From Jannaschia pohangensis (GTDB lineage: Bacteria; Pseudomonadota; Alphaproteobacteria; Rhodobacterales; Rhodobacteraceae): a stretch of 64,000 nt of DNA. The position numbers and the translations under genes are program-made. The stretch is from the NCBI RefSeq assembly GCF_900113875.1, contig NZ_FORA01000003.1, forward strand, positions 434,001-498,000, written 5' to 3'. Shown here piece after piece: positions 10,914-19,616 of the stretch; position 1 is the stretch's first letter, and each line of letters begins with the position of its first letter. Under the pieces are notes generated by a model. It had not been told where the DNA came from. It saw nothing but the letters and a program-made list of their open reading frames with translations, and made no database searches.

Positions 10914-10967
10914 ATCCTCACCTCTCGCAGGAGCCCGAAGACGGGCCGATAATTGCATCGCGGGCGT

Positions 10968-11438
10968 CTACCACCCGTAACTTCCCGGCCCGCCCTTGAT
11001 GCGGCCCCGCAGGTTGGGCGTGACCCAGCCGCCGTAGAATTCGCCCGGCTGCGGTTCGACCTTCATTCCCGCGACGCGGCATTCGTCCATCTCGCCCGCA
11101 TAGATCGCCAGCCGTCCCGCGATATCCTTGAACCATTGCGTCGGCGTCGGATAGCCCCAGGCGCATTTGCGGGCCACCTTGCCGCCCGCCTCGAACGTCC
11201 AGTAGCGCGCGCCGCCCTTCCACTCGCAGAAACTCGACCCGTGGGCGCGGGTGATGACCGCCCGGATCGCCTTGCGCGGGATGTAATAGGTCGGCGCGTG
11301 GTGCGTCTCGCAGACCCGGATCGCATCGGTGGTCGACACGATCTTCTCTCCGCCCAGCCAGACCTCGACCAGCGCCGCGACCGGCTCCACCAGCGGCGGG
11401 CGCGGATAGGTCTGCACGTTTTCGGGGGGCAATGTCAT
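10968..11438 (-). CDS. DUF427 domain protein
   Basis: 156 residues. The DUF427 beta-barrel-like domain fills most of the length, with IVSTTDAIRVCETHHAPTYY, IPRKAI, FCEWKGGARYWTF and CAWGYPTP. The biochemical role of the family is not established. A C-terminal tail rich in Gly (GGWVTPNLRGRIKGGPGSYG) follows. It is probably cytoplasmic. The upstream gap of 183 bp holds tandem repeats described separately. Confidence 0.8.
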   Translation of the reverse strand: MTLPPENVQTYPRPPLVEPVAALVEVWLGGEKIVSTTDAIRVCETHHAPTYYIPRKAIRAVITRAHGSSFCEWKGGARYWTFEAGGKVARKCAWGYPTPTQWFKDIAGRLAIYAGEMDECRVAGMKVEPQPGEFYGGWVTPNLRGRIKGGPGSYGW

Positions 11439-11546
11439 GATCGTTGACCTACCCCGAGCGGTCGACCTGTCAAGCGGGTCGACGCACGCTGCCCGGTTTC
11501 GTTAACCTTCGTGAACGTGGTGCGCCGTGGCTCCCTCGGTCTGCAT

Positions 11547-11568
11547 GGGGGGTGTACGGGGGGTGTAC
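11547..11568. repeat. Tandem 11-bp repeat
   Basis: GGGGGGTGTAC occurs twice back to back (11547-11557 and 11558-11568) upstream of the DUF427 gene. It is flanked at 11501 and 11596 by two copies of GTTAACC. Confidence 0.6.
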
Positions 11569-11621
11569 AGCAGGTGCCCCCTTTGGGACGGCCCCGTTAA
11601 CCAATCCTAACGCCGGAAAAT

Positions 11622-11945
11622 TTATTCCGCGGGTGGGGTGTCGTCTTCAAGTTGAGGCTGGATGATGCTGATGATGTCGGCGGCGTAATCCCCGATGATC
11701 GGGATGAAATTGATCTGGCTCAGCGACCAGACAAGCACCGACAGCAACGCCGACGCGCCCAGCACCGTGCCCAGGCCAAAGGCCAGGCCCCGGGCCAGCT
11801 GGAACGCGATAAGTCTCGGAAAAGAATTGTGAACTTTCAGCCAGCGGTGGCTGTTGAGCGAGGCGACCTCTCGGCGGAGAGCGGCGATTTCATCGTGCAG
11901 GCGTTCATCAGGCATGGCGCCGACCCTATCAGCCTCGTCCGTCAT
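11622..11945 (-). CDS. DUF5665 small membrane protein
   Basis: 107 residues. An N-terminal charged helix (ERLHDEIAALRREVASL) is followed by a hydrophobic region (GLAFGLGTVLGASALLSVLVW) and a second hydrophobic stretch, matching the DUF5665 pattern of unknown function. The ATG at 11945 overlaps the trmL stop as TGATG; a GTG one codon earlier (11948) overlaps as GTGA and is equally possible. It is coupled to trmL. Confidence 0.72.
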   Translation of the reverse strand: MTDEADRVGAMPDERLHDEIAALRREVASLNSHRWLKVHNSFPRLIAFQLARGLAFGLGTVLGASALLSVLVWSLSQINFIPIIGDYAADIISIIQPQLEDDTPPAE

Positions 11946-12403
11946 CACAAGACACCCCGCAACGCCTGATAGGCTGCTGCCGTCGCGGCATTGGCCAGGT
12001 TCAGCGACCGGATATGCGGCGACCGCATCGGCAGTTTCACCAGCCGATCTTCACGACCCCTTAACAGCTCCGGGTCAAACCCCCGAGTCTCCCGCCCGAA
12101 ACACAGATGAAAGTCCGGCGGAAACTCGACATCATAAACGCTCCGCGCCCCGAATTCCTCGAACAGGAACAGCGCCTCGGGACGCGGCGCGCGCAACCGC
12201 AGGAAATCCGCCCAGCTGTCATATTCATGCAGCCGGACGAACTTCCAATAGTCCAGACCCGCCCTGCGGACATTTCTGTCTGTAATTTCAAAGCCATAGG
12301 GCCTAATTAGGCACAGATCGAGGTCCAAAGCCACACAGGTTCGCCCCACCGATCCCGTGTTTCCCGCGATCTCGGGCTCGACCAGGACGATGGCCGGTTT
12401 CAC
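11945..12403 (-). CDS. trmL: tRNA (cytidine(34)-2'-O)-methyltransferase TrmL
   Basis: About 152 residues, a SPOUT-family methyltransferase that 2'-O-methylates the wobble base of tRNA-Leu isoacceptors. It shows LVEPEIAGNTGSVGRTC near the start, CFGRETRGFD and the knot region LPMRSPHIRSLNLANA. I chose GTG 12401-12403 because it overlaps the dacB stop as GTGA and gives the normal family N-terminus; an in-frame ATG at 12421 would add six residues (MGGRSH). Confidence 0.9.
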   Translation of the reverse strand: MKPAIVLVEPEIAGNTGSVGRTCVALDLDLCLIRPYGFEITDRNVRRAGLDYWKFVRLHEYDSWADFLRLRAPRPEALFLFEEFGARSVYDVEFPPDFHLCFGRETRGFDPELLRGREDRLVKLPMRSPHIRSLNLANAATAAAYQALRGVL

Positions 12404-13848
12404 GTGTGAACGGCCGCCCAACGCTCGATCAGGTCGAACTGCAACGACCGCGCCCGACGGCCCCAGGCCGCCCCACCCTGCGGCTGCTCCCGCTCGGCCA
12501 CCGAAAGGCGGTCGCGCCGATCCGTGTCCGCCGCGAAGGTCGCGAAGGCCAGGCTCCGCCCCGACCGCGCGTCGAAATACCCGGCCAGCCCCGACACGAA
12601 ATTCAGCGTCCCGGTCTTCGCCTGCACCGGCTGCCTCGGCGGCCCTTCCAGGGTCAACTCCTTGAGAAGCGGGCGCAAACGCCCCATGGCCCCCGGCGCG
12701 GTCAGCAGCTGAACCATGTCGTTGGCCGAGATCCGCGTGGTCCCGTTCAACCCGGAATGATCGTCGAAATCCGGCCGCCGCGCCCCGGTGCGCTGCCCGA
12801 CCCAGGCGGACATCGTGTCGGCCGATGCATTCAACGACCCCGGTCGCCCCGACAGTTTCGCCGTCGCGGTCAACCCGATGACCTCTGCCACCAGGTTGGT
12901 GGAAAACTTGAGCATCGATTTGACGACCGAATCCAGCGTCGCGCTCCGCCCCACGGCGATCGTCGTCCCCTGCCCCGTTCCGGCCTGCGCGGCAGGTGCG
13001 GTGATCCCGTTGGACCGCAGCATCGTCCGCAACACGTCGCCCGCATAGAGCGCCGGGTTGCGCACCGGCAGCCAGCGCGACCCTGCGTTGCCCAACTGCC
13101 CCCGCGCGACGGTCCAGGCATCGACATCACCCTCGCGCGCATAGCTGTAGACCGGCAGGGAACGGTCGGCGACGCGCATCCGTGCCGACGCGACCTCGGG
13201 GCGGAACCGGTCGGTCCGCGCATCCATGGCCGTCTGATAGCTGTTGCCGCTGCGTTGCCACGAAAAATGGACGCGATTGAAATTGAGGTTCAGGCCCCCG
13301 ACAGCGGGGTTGTAGCCGACGTGGTCCGGCTGGGTCGCATCGATCCGGTCGATTGCAGGCAAGGCGCCCCCATCGACAAGCAGCCGCCCTGCAACCTCGC
13401 GCAGGCCAGCCGCCTTGGCCTGACCGGCAAGGTCATGAAGGCCGTCGCTGTCGAGCGCGGGATCGCCGCCGCCGACCAGCACCAGATCCCCCTCCAGCCG
13501 ACCGTTCTGGATCGGGCCGGTGGCGACAAGGCGGGTGTCGAAGCGATAGCCGACGCCAAGCGTCTCCAGACCGTAGAGCCCGGTCACGGCCTTGGCGACC
13601 GAGGCTGGCGGCATCGGTCGGATCGGGTTGTAGGTTTCCAGAACCTCGCCGGTCCGCGCATCTGCCACAACGAAGCCCACATGCCCGCCAAGCTGCGCCT
13701 CGCCCACAAGGCGGTCTGCCGCAGGGGCCGACCGCGCCAGGGCGTCGGCGGGCTTCAAGGTCGGCCGGGCCGACGTCTCGGGAGCGTTGGCACAGGCGGG
13801 CAAGGCCGCGGTGGTCAATGCCCCGGTCAGGAAGAAACGTCTCTGCAT
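12400..13848 (-). CDS. dacB: D-alanyl-D-alanine carboxypeptidase/endopeptidase (PBP4 type)
   Basis: 482 residues, class C penicillin-binding protein that trims or cuts peptidoglycan cross-links in the periplasm. Catalytic motifs: SVAK at 83-86, STN in the middle (KFSTNLVAEV) and KTG near the end (QAKTGTLNFVSG). The N-terminus MQRRFFLTGALTTAALPAC carries both a twin-arginine-like RRFFL and a lipobox LPAC, so it may be a Tat-exported lipoprotein. The start at 13848 has GGAGG upstream; the longer frame to 14061 runs under the divergent transporter gene. It overlaps trmL by 4 bases. Confidence 0.93.
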   Translation of the reverse strand: MQRRFFLTGALTTAALPACANAPETSARPTLKPADALARSAPAADRLVGEAQLGGHVGFVVADARTGEVLETYNPIRPMPPASVAKAVTGLYGLETLGVGYRFDTRLVATGPIQNGRLEGDLVLVGGGDPALDSDGLHDLAGQAKAAGLREVAGRLLVDGGALPAIDRIDATQPDHVGYNPAVGGLNLNFNRVHFSWQRSGNSYQTAMDARTDRFRPEVASARMRVADRSLPVYSYAREGDVDAWTVARGQLGNAGSRWLPVRNPALYAGDVLRTMLRSNGITAPAAQAGTGQGTTIAVGRSATLDSVVKSMLKFSTNLVAEVIGLTATAKLSGRPGSLNASADTMSAWVGQRTGARRPDFDDHSGLNGTTRISANDMVQLLTAPGAMGRLRPLLKELTLEGPPRQPVQAKTGTLNFVSGLAGYFDARSGRSLAFATFAADTDRRDRLSVAEREQPQGGAAWGRRARSLQFDLIERWAAVHT

Positions 13849-13952
13849 GGTGAAAAAACCTCCGCACCCGGTGTCTTGATGCAATGTCGTCTTCGGGAAG
13901 TGAAGCCCCGCTTGCATCTGGGCAAGGTCACAACCGGGTGTTAGCGACCGGA

Positions 13953-14795
13953 ATGACCCGTGATATGCTTGGATCCGTGGCGCTGATGTTCGTGGCGATG
14001 TCGCTGATCCCGCTTGGGGATACGGCAGGCAAACTGCTGACGACCGAACATGGGGTAGCACCCTTCTTCGTCGCCTTCAGCCGGTTTGCCGTCGGGGCCG
14101 CGATGATCGCGCTGATCCTGGGCGGGCGCGTTCTCTGGCCGCTCTACCGCGACTGGCGCATCTGGTTTCGGGCGGGCCTGATCGCCGCCGGGATCGCCTG
14201 CATCCTGACCGCGCTTGCGACCGAAGACATCGCGACCGTCTTTGGCGCGTTCTTCATCGGGCCTGTCGTGAGCTATGGCCTGTCGATCTACTTCCTGGGC
14301 GAACGGGTGAGCGTTGGACGGACGGTCCTGCTGGCGCTCGGGCTTGGCGGTGTTCTTCTGGTGGTGCGACCGGGGTTCGGGATGACGCCCGGACTGGGCT
14401 TCGCCGTGCTTGCCGGTTGCTTCTATGGCGCGTTCCTGACGGCGTCGCGCTGGCTGTCGGATGTCGCACCGCCGCGCCAGCTGATGCTGACGCAGACCGT
14501 TCTGGGAACCATCTTGCTGGCCCCCATCGGACTGATCGAGGTGCCGGTGATGACGCTGCCGGTGGTCGGCCTGACGTTGATGTCCGGGGTGGCCTCGGCG
14601 TCGGGGAACCTTCTGCTGATCCTGGCCTACAAGCGCACGGGGGCGACCGTGCTGGCCCCGTTCGTCTATTTCCAACTGGTCTCGGCCACGTTGCTGGGTT
14701 GGTCGGTCTTCGGCACCTTTCCCGACCCGCTGGCCCTGATGGGTCTGGCATTGGTCGTCGGTGCGGGCTTTGCCACGTTGGCCCTGCGGCGCTAG
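13953..14795 (+). CDS. EamA-domain DMT-family transporter
   Basis: 280 residues with about ten membrane helices in two EamA repeats (first from residue 5, second from about residue 145). Drug/metabolite transporter superfamily members export or import small metabolites; the substrate is not deducible. ATG 13953 ([12 protein letters not shown]) starts just before helix 1. Its stop overlaps the convergent nadD stop within a CTAG. Confidence 0.85.
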   Translation: MTRDMLGSVALMFVAMSLIPLGDTAGKLLTTEHGVAPFFVAFSRFAVGAAMIALILGGRVLWPLYRDWRIWFRAGLIAAGIACILTALATEDIATVFGAFFIGPVVSYGLSIYFLGERVSVGRTVLLALGLGGVLLVVRPGFGMTPGLGFAVLAGCFYGAFLTASRWLSDVAPPRQLMLTQTVLGTILLAPIGLIEVPVMTLPVVGLTLMSGVASASGNLLLILAYKRTGATVLAPFVYFQLVSATLLGWSVFGTFPDPLALMGLALVVGAGFATLALRR

Positions 14796-15391
14796 GACCA
14801 GGCCCCGGTCGCCCGGATTTCGGTCGAGGAGGCATCGTCCATCGGCATGTTGAGGAATGTCCAGACCGGCGGCGCGCGCCTGCCGATCCCATGGGCCGCC
14901 TGCGTGGTGATCCGGTCAGCGCGAAAGATCGTCGCCGCAGGCGAAGTGCGCGCCGCGATCCGGTCCCCGGGGCGGGCCAGAACCGCAACCGGAACCCGGG
15001 CCAGGATGTCCCGCCAGTTCTCCCAATGGTGGAACGTCGCCAGATTGTCGGCCCCCATCAGCCAGACGAAGCGCACGCCGGGATAGCGAGCCTGAAGCGC
15101 GGCGATGGTCTGGGCGGTAAACCTTGTTCCGAGCCGCGCCTCCAGATCGGTGACCTTCACCCGGGGGTGCCGCATGATCTGACAGGCGCGGGCCAGACGA
15201 CGCTCCATCGTGGCCGGCCCCCGCGCCTTGAGGGGGTTGCCCGGCGACACCAGCCACCAGACGTGATCGAGCCCAAGTCGCTTGAGCGCCTCACGGGTGA
15301 TGTGGACGTGACCGTGGTGAGCGGGGTCGAACGACCCGCCCAGAAGACCCACGACCTGACCGGCCCGCGCGAAAGGAAACCCGCCCTGCAT
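14792..15391 (-). CDS. nadD: Nicotinate-nucleotide adenylyltransferase
   Basis: 199 residues. It makes nicotinic acid adenine dinucleotide from NaMN and ATP in NAD synthesis. The nucleotidyltransferase signature [11 protein letters not shown] is at 18-28, with [17 protein letters not shown] in the middle and SSTEIR near the C-terminus. Start ATG 15389-15391 ([12 protein letters not shown]) matches the family; the longer frame to 15631 runs into the divergent tetR. The TetR operator at 15462 lies 70 bp upstream, so NadD could be affected by it. Confidence 0.93.
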   Translation of the reverse strand: MQGGFPFARAGQVVGLLGGSFDPAHHGHVHITREALKRLGLDHVWWLVSPGNPLKARGPATMERRLARACQIMRHPRVKVTDLEARLGTRFTAQTIAALQARYPGVRFVWLMGADNLATFHHWENWRDILARVPVAVLARPGDRIAARTSPAATIFRADRITTQAAHGIGRRAPPVWTFLNMPMDDASSTEIRATGAWS

Positions 15392-15461
15392 CGCGCCATC
15401 AACACTGGCCACGCGGGCCGCCGCAAGGGGCGATTGCCAAGCGGGGGTGAGGAGCGTAGGG

Positions 15462-15478
15462 AATGAACGGCGTTCATT
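15462..15478. promoter_or_regulatory. TetR operator 1, perfect 17-bp palindrome
   Basis: AATGAACGGCGTTCATT is fully self-complementary around its centre base 15470. It lies 17 bp before the tetR start codon and between divergent nadD and tetR. It shares the core TGAAC-N3-GTTCA with three further sites ahead of pspA, so it is most likely the autoregulatory operator. Confidence 0.8.
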
Positions 15479-15494
15479 ATCCGTGGAGGGCATG

Positions 15495-16082
15495 ATGTCC
15501 ACAACCGACCGGCGCGCAAACCTGCGCGATACCCTGATCGACCTCGCACGAGAGACGATTGCAGGCGAAGGCACCTCGGCCCTCAAGGCCCGGACCCTGG
15601 CCGCGGAAGCCGGGTGTTCCGTCGGGTCCATCTACAACGTGTTCGGCGACATGCACGAGCTGGTCATGGCCGTGAACGGCGAGACGTTCCGGGACCTTGG
15701 TCAGGCGGTGACCGACGCGATTGTGGCCTCGGCTGCGACGACGCCGACGGACCGGATGATCACCATGGCCGAAGCATACCTCGCCTATGCGGCAGCGCAT
15801 CCGCAGCTCTGGCGCGCCTTGTTCGACGTCCCCATCACCGAGACAAGCAACCTGCCGTCGTGGTATCTGGAGGCGCTCGACGAGCTCTTGTCGATCATCG
15901 ACGCGCCGGTGTCCGATCTTTTCCCCGACCTGCCGCCCGATGCCGTCCGCCTTCGCACGCGGGCGCTCTTCTCATCTATCCACGGGATCGTGCTGCTCGG
16001 AATCGAGGAGCGGATATCCTCGGTCGGCAAAGACAACATCTCGGACATGATCCGCTTCATCGTGGAGTCTGTTGGAAAATAA
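15495..16082 (+). CDS. TetR-family transcriptional regulator
   Basis: 195 residues. The N-terminal TetR helix-turn-helix covers about residues 10-55 ([19 protein letters not shown]), followed by a helical ligand-binding domain. The tandem ATGATG at 15492 gives two start choices; the second is better spaced from GGAGGG (15485-15490). A perfect palindrome upstream and three like it downstream, ahead of pspA, indicate that it represses itself and the pspA-yiaA operon. The ligand is unknown; an envelope-damaging compound would make sense. Confidence 0.9.
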   Translation: MSTTDRRANLRDTLIDLARETIAGEGTSALKARTLAAEAGCSVGSIYNVFGDMHELVMAVNGETFRDLGQAVTDAIVASAATTPTDRMITMAEAYLAYAAAHPQLWRALFDVPITETSNLPSWYLEALDELLSIIDAPVSDLFPDLPPDAVRLRTRALFSSIHGIVLLGIEERISSVGKDNISDMIRFIVESVGK

Positions 16083-16084
16083 TT

Positions 16085-16097
16085 TGAACTCTGTTCA
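16085..16097. promoter_or_regulatory. TetR operator 2
   Basis: TGAAC-TCT-GTTCA, five base pairs per arm, two bases after the tetR stop codon and 72 bp ahead of the pspA start. Same core as operator 1. Confidence 0.65.
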
Positions 16098-16106
16098 TTT
16101 TTCCTA

Positions 16107-16121
16107 TTGAACAACGTTCAA
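16107..16121. promoter_or_regulatory. TetR operator 3
   Basis: TTGAAC-AAC-GTTCAA, six base pairs per arm, centred 23 bp from operator 2. It lies in the A+T-rich tetR-pspA gap and would overlap any pspA promoter. Confidence 0.7.
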
Positions 16122-16142
16122 AGTCCTGCCATATCGCTCTCA

Positions 16143-16155
16143 TGAACAATGTTCA
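16143..16155. promoter_or_regulatory. TetR operator 4
   Basis: TGAAC-AAT-GTTCA, arms of five plus one extra pair in the spacer, ending one base before the AAAGGAGA ribosome-binding site of pspA. Occupancy here could block elongation or initiation. Confidence 0.7.
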
Positions 16156-16168
16156 AAGGAGAGTTCCG

Positions 16169-16861
16169 ATGTTCAAAATCTTCAAAGATCTGATGAATGC
16201 CGCCGCCGCGCGTCAGGAGGAGGGGCTGCGAGATCGCTTTGCCCTCGACCTCATCGACCAGAAAATCCGCGAAGCGGACGCGCAGATGAAGGCCGCCAAG
16301 GCCACACTCGCCTCGATGATCCAGCGCGAACGGGCCGAACGCCGCCAGTTGTTCCAGCTGGAGGCAAGGATCGAGGATCTGACCGGCCGCGCCCAGGAGG
16401 CTCTGTCGAATGCGCGCGAAGACCTCGCCACCGAGGCCGCAAGCGCCATCGCCAACATGGAGAACGAGCGGCGGATCCGTCAGGACACCCTGCGCACGAT
16501 CGAAAGCAGCGTGCTGCGCCTGCGCCAGACGATCGAGGCCACACATCGGCGCATTCTCGACCTCAAGCAAGGAGCCATGGCCGCCCGCGCCGTCCGCCGG
16601 GAGCAGGACCTGCAGGGCCGCCTGCGGACCATTCCCGGTCAGGATGCACCCGTCGACGAGGCCGAGGCCTTGATCGCCCGCGTCCTGCGTCGCGATGATC
16701 CGGGCGAGCAGGCCGAAATCCTGCGCGAAATCAACGAAGGTCTGAACCATGAAACGCTCACGGATCGGATGGCCAGCGAAGGCTTTGGCCCGTCGCTCAA
16801 GACGACGGCGGCGGATGTCCTGGCCCGGCTGAAGGCAACCCGCTCCAACCCTGCCACCTGA
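16169..16861 (+). CDS. pspA: PspA/IM30-family membrane stress protein
   Basis: 230 residues, predicted almost wholly alpha-helical coiled coil, with the family start MFKIFKDLMNAAAAR followed by long heptad-rich helices (IDQKIREADAQMKAAKATLA and onward). PspA proteins are ESCRT-III-like and bind the inner membrane to limit leakage under stress. The start at 16169 has AGGAGA upstream; an ATG at 16142 lies inside an operator and is rejected. It is followed by a YiaAB-type gene and preceded by a TetR gene with matching operators, instead of the sigma-54/PspF control of enteric bacteria. Confidence 0.85.
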   Translation: MFKIFKDLMNAAAARQEEGLRDRFALDLIDQKIREADAQMKAAKATLASMIQRERAERRQLFQLEARIEDLTGRAQEALSNAREDLATEAASAIANMENERRIRQDTLRTIESSVLRLRQTIEATHRRILDLKQGAMAARAVRREQDLQGRLRTIPGQDAPVDEAEALIARVLRRDDPGEQAEILREINEGLNHETLTDRMASEGFGPSLKTTAADVLARLKATRSNPAT

Positions 16862-16902
16862 TCATTTCACGACTCACCACACATCTCACAAGGACCAAAA
16901 CA

Positions 16903-17187
16903 ATGAACCAATTCGCCGAAGACAACCGCCTCATCATCTCGTTCAACTTTCTGGGCGTCGTCGCATCCTATGTGCTGCTCTCCATCTCGCTCTACATGTC
17001 GCCGGAGGTGCCGCTGTCGACCAAGGGCTTCTGGGGCATCGCGGTGCTGATGCTGACCCTGAGCCTCGTGAACTTCGTCAAGTACCGCTTCGACGCTCGC
17101 CTGAGCAACGACCGTATCCAGCGGATCGAGGACGCGCGCAACGAACGCCTGCTCGAAGAGTATGTGACCACCGACAAGTCGTCCTGA
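16903..17187 (+). CDS. YiaA/YiaB-type inner membrane protein
   Basis: 94 residues with two membrane helices (about 10-32 and 44-62), the two-helix YiaAB pattern, and a charged C-terminal tail ([17 protein letters not shown]). Function unknown. It starts 41 bp after pspA with AAGGA upstream and is followed by a clear terminator, so it closes the pspA transcript. It may anchor PspA or sense membrane state; that is inference from context. Confidence 0.75.
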   Translation: MNQFAEDNRLIISFNFLGVVASYVLLSISLYMSPEVPLSTKGFWGIAVLMLTLSLVNFVKYRFDARLSNDRIQRIEDARNERLLEEYVTTDKSS

Positions 17188-17211
17188 CGCTTCGTCCCGG
17201 ACCGTGCGAGA

Positions 17212-17243
17212 GGGCAGGATGGCAAAGGCCATTCTGCCCTTTC
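17212..17243 (+). terminator. Rho-independent terminator of the pspA operon
   Basis: GGGCAGGATGGC (17212-17223), loop AAAG, GCCATTCTGCCC (17228-17239), then TTT. Twelve pairs with one G-T, in the gap before ettA. Confidence 0.85.
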
Positions 17244-17296
17244 ACCCGTGGACAGGGCGGGCTAAATCCCCCCGGAACCCGAACACGGAGAGACCC

Positions 17297-18952
17297 ATGG
17301 CCAGCTATCAATACGTCTATCACATGGACGGCGTGTCCAAGACCTACGGCGGCGGCAAGAAGGTCTTCGAGAACATCAAACTGAACTTCCTGCCCGGCGT
17401 GAAGATCGGCGTCGTGGGCGTGAACGGCACCGGTAAATCCACCCTGATGAAAATCATGGCAGGTCAGGACAAGGATTTTCAGGGCGAAGCCTGGGCCGCC
17501 GAGGGCGCCAAGGTCGGCTATCTGCCGCAGGAGCCGCATCTGGATGACAGTCTGACCGTGCGCGAGAATGTCATGTTGGGCGTCGCCGAAAAGAAGGCCA
17601 TTCTCGACCGCTACAACGAACTGGCGATGAACTATTCGGACGAGACGGCCGAAGAGATGTCGGAATTGCAGGATGTGATCGACAGCCAGAACCTCTGGGA
17701 TCTCGACAGCCAGATCGACGTCGCGCTCGAGGCCTTGCGCTGCCCGCCCGACGACGCATCGCCCGTCAACCTGTCGGGCGGCGAGCGGCGCCGGGTGGCT
17801 TTGTGCAAACTGCTGCTCGAAGCGCCCGACATGCTCTTGCTGGACGAGCCGACGAACCACCTCGATGCCGAGACCATCGCCTGGCTTCAGCGGCATCTGA
17901 TCGAATACAAGGGCACGATCCTGATCGTGACCCACGACCGCTATTTCCTCGACGACATCACCAGCTGGATCCTGGAGCTGGAACGCGGGCGCGGCATTCC
18001 CTACGAGGGGAATTATTCCGCCTGGGTCGAACAGAAGGCCAAGCGGCTGGCGCAGGAAGCCAAGGAAGACAAGTCGCGCACCAAGACTCTGGAGCGCGAG
18101 TTGGAGTGGATCCGGGCCGGCGCCAAGGCCCGCCAGACCAAATCGAAAGCCCGGATCGCGGCCTATGAGGAAATGGCGAGCCAGTCCGAAAAGGAACGGA
18201 TCGGGCGTGCGCAGATCATCATCCCGAACGGTCCGCGCCTGGGCCAGAAGGTGATCGAGGTCAACGGCATCTCCAAGGCCTACGGCGACCGCCTGCTGAT
18301 CGACAACCTCAGCTTCTCGCTGCCGCCGGGCGGCATCGTCGGCGTCATCGGCCCGAACGGGGCAGGCAAATCGACCCTGTTCCGGATGCTGACGGGTCAG
18401 GAGCAGCCCGACTCGGGAACCGTCGAATTTGGCGATACCGTCAAGCTGTCCTATGTGGATCAGTCGCGCGATGACCTTGACCCGAACAACAACGTCTGGG
18501 AAGCGATCTCGGGCGGGGCGGAACTGATCAAACTGGGCGACGCCGAAATCGCGTCGCGGGCCTATTGCGGGGCGTTCAACTTCAAGGGCGGCGACCAGCA
18601 GAAGAAGGTCGGCCTTCTGTCGGGGGGCGAGCGCAACCGGGTCCATATGGCGCGCCTGCTCAAGGACGGTGGCAACGTCCTCCTGCTCGACGAACCGACG
18701 AACGACCTGGACGTCGAAACCCTGCGCGCACTGGAAGACGCGATTTCCGATTTTGCCGGCTGTGCCGTTGTCATTTCCCACGATCGCTTCTTCCTGGACC
18801 GTCTTTGCACCCACATCCTCGCCTTCGAAGGCGAGGCGCATGTGGAATGGTTCGAGGGCAATTTCGAAGCCTACGAGGAAGACAAGGCGCGGCGCCTTGG
18901 CCCCGATGCGCTGGAGCCGACGCGCGTGAAGTACAAGAAATTCACGCGCTGA
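17297..18952 (+). CDS. ettA: ABC-F translation factor EttA (energy-dependent translational throttle)
   Basis: 551 residues, the EttA length. It binds the ribosomal E site and gates entry into elongation according to the ATP/ADP ratio. Two ABC domains: Walker [10 protein letters not shown] at 41-49 and GPNGAGKST at about 352, signatures [11 protein letters not shown] and [11 protein letters not shown], and Walker B segments ending [10 protein letters not shown] and [10 protein letters not shown]. The arm insertion characteristic of EttA lies in domain 1. The C-terminus RVKYKKFTR is family-like. GGAGAG precedes ATG 17297; the earlier ATG at 17204 falls before the terminator. Confidence 0.96.
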   Translation: MASYQYVYHMDGVSKTYGGGKKVFENIKLNFLPGVKIGVVGVNGTGKSTLMKIMAGQDKDFQGEAWAAEGAKVGYLPQEPHLDDSLTVRENVMLGVAEKKAILDRYNELAMNYSDETAEEMSELQDVIDSQNLWDLDSQIDVALEALRCPPDDASPVNLSGGERRRVALCKLLLEAPDMLLLDEPTNHLDAETIAWLQRHLIEYKGTILIVTHDRYFLDDITSWILELERGRGIPYEGNYSAWVEQKAKRLAQEAKEDKSRTKTLERELEWIRAGAKARQTKSKARIAAYEEMASQSEKERIGRAQIIIPNGPRLGQKVIEVNGISKAYGDRLLIDNLSFSLPPGGIVGVIGPNGAGKSTLFRMLTGQEQPDSGTVEFGDTVKLSYVDQSRDDLDPNNNVWEAISGGAELIKLGDAEIASRAYCGAFNFKGGDQQKKVGLLSGGERNRVHMARLLKDGGNVLLLDEPTNDLDVETLRALEDAISDFAGCAVVISHDRFFLDRLCTHILAFEGEAHVEWFEGNFEAYEEDKARRLGPDALEPTRVKYKKFTR

Positions 18953-18960
18953 CCCGGATC

Positions 18961-18978
18961 GGGGGCCGTCAGGCCCCC
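18961..18978. terminator. Hairpin between convergent ettA and the flagellar operon end
   Basis: GGGGGCC (18961-18967), loop GTCA, GGCCCCC (18972-18978). It overlaps the stop codon of the minus-strand gene and has no U-run; it could serve both strands. Confidence 0.4.
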
Positions 18979-19616
18979 ATCTGCATCTGCCGCAACGCCT
19001 TGTGAACGGCGCGCACTTGCCCTGATGGCAGGCTGCGCAGGGCCGCAGCCTGTTCCATCGACGGCTTTCCGACCAATGTCATCGCGATGATTGCCGGATG
19101 CTCCCGCGCCATCATCGCCGGGTCGAACGCGCCGTCGATCAGCTTGCGCACCTCGGCCGGGGCGAGGGTCGGACTGGCCATCGTTGCGGTGCGGCCAGAC
19201 GGGGTCGGCGGTTGCGCCACTGCTGCCGCGAGTTCCCGAGGCACATCATGGGCCGGTTCAGAAATGGGCTTCGCTTGGGGCGGAGGCGCCACCGGGTCGG
19301 TCAAGCGCGGGGCCGCCGTGCTGAACAGGCGGACCGGTGCCTTGGTCGGTGCCTGCGCAGGCTCGGTTTTCGGGTCAGCCCGCCGCGCCTCGACCGTGCG
19401 GATAAGGTCGCGGGCCCAGTCCCGCAGGTGTTCGGGCGGCGCTTGCGTCCCCGCCGCCCCCTGCTCCCGCGCTTCGAGCAGGGCGATCAGGGCACGGGCC
19501 TTTTCGGCGTTGCTGGCGGATGGCACCGGGTCCGGGGCCGCTTTGGCCTTGGTCAATTGGGGTTCCGAAGCGGCGGCAGGCCGCAGGCGACGCAAATTCA
19601 ACATGGAAGACCTCAT
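18969..19616 (-). CDS. Uncharacterised Pro/Ala-rich protein at end of fliF-fliP operon
   Basis: 215 residues; no family recognised. The first half is low-complexity, Ala/Pro-rich and probably disordered. A short helical region lies at about 36-75 and a C-terminal helical domain (PAEVRKLIDGAFDPAMMAREH to the end) looks folded. No signal peptide or membrane segment. ATG 19616 overlaps the fliP stop (ATGA), so it is translated with the export gate protein and is probably a flagellar accessory protein. Confidence 0.6.
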   Translation of the reverse strand: MRSSMLNLRRLRPAAASEPQLTKAKAAPDPVPSASNAEKARALIALLEAREQGAAGTQAPPEHLRDWARDLIRTVEARRADPKTEPAQAPTKAPVRLFSTAAPRLTDPVAPPPQAKPISEPAHDVPRELAAAVAQPPTPSGRTATMASPTLAPAEVRKLIDGAFDPAMMAREHPAIIAMTLVGKPSMEQAAALRSLPSGQVRAVHKALRQMQMGA

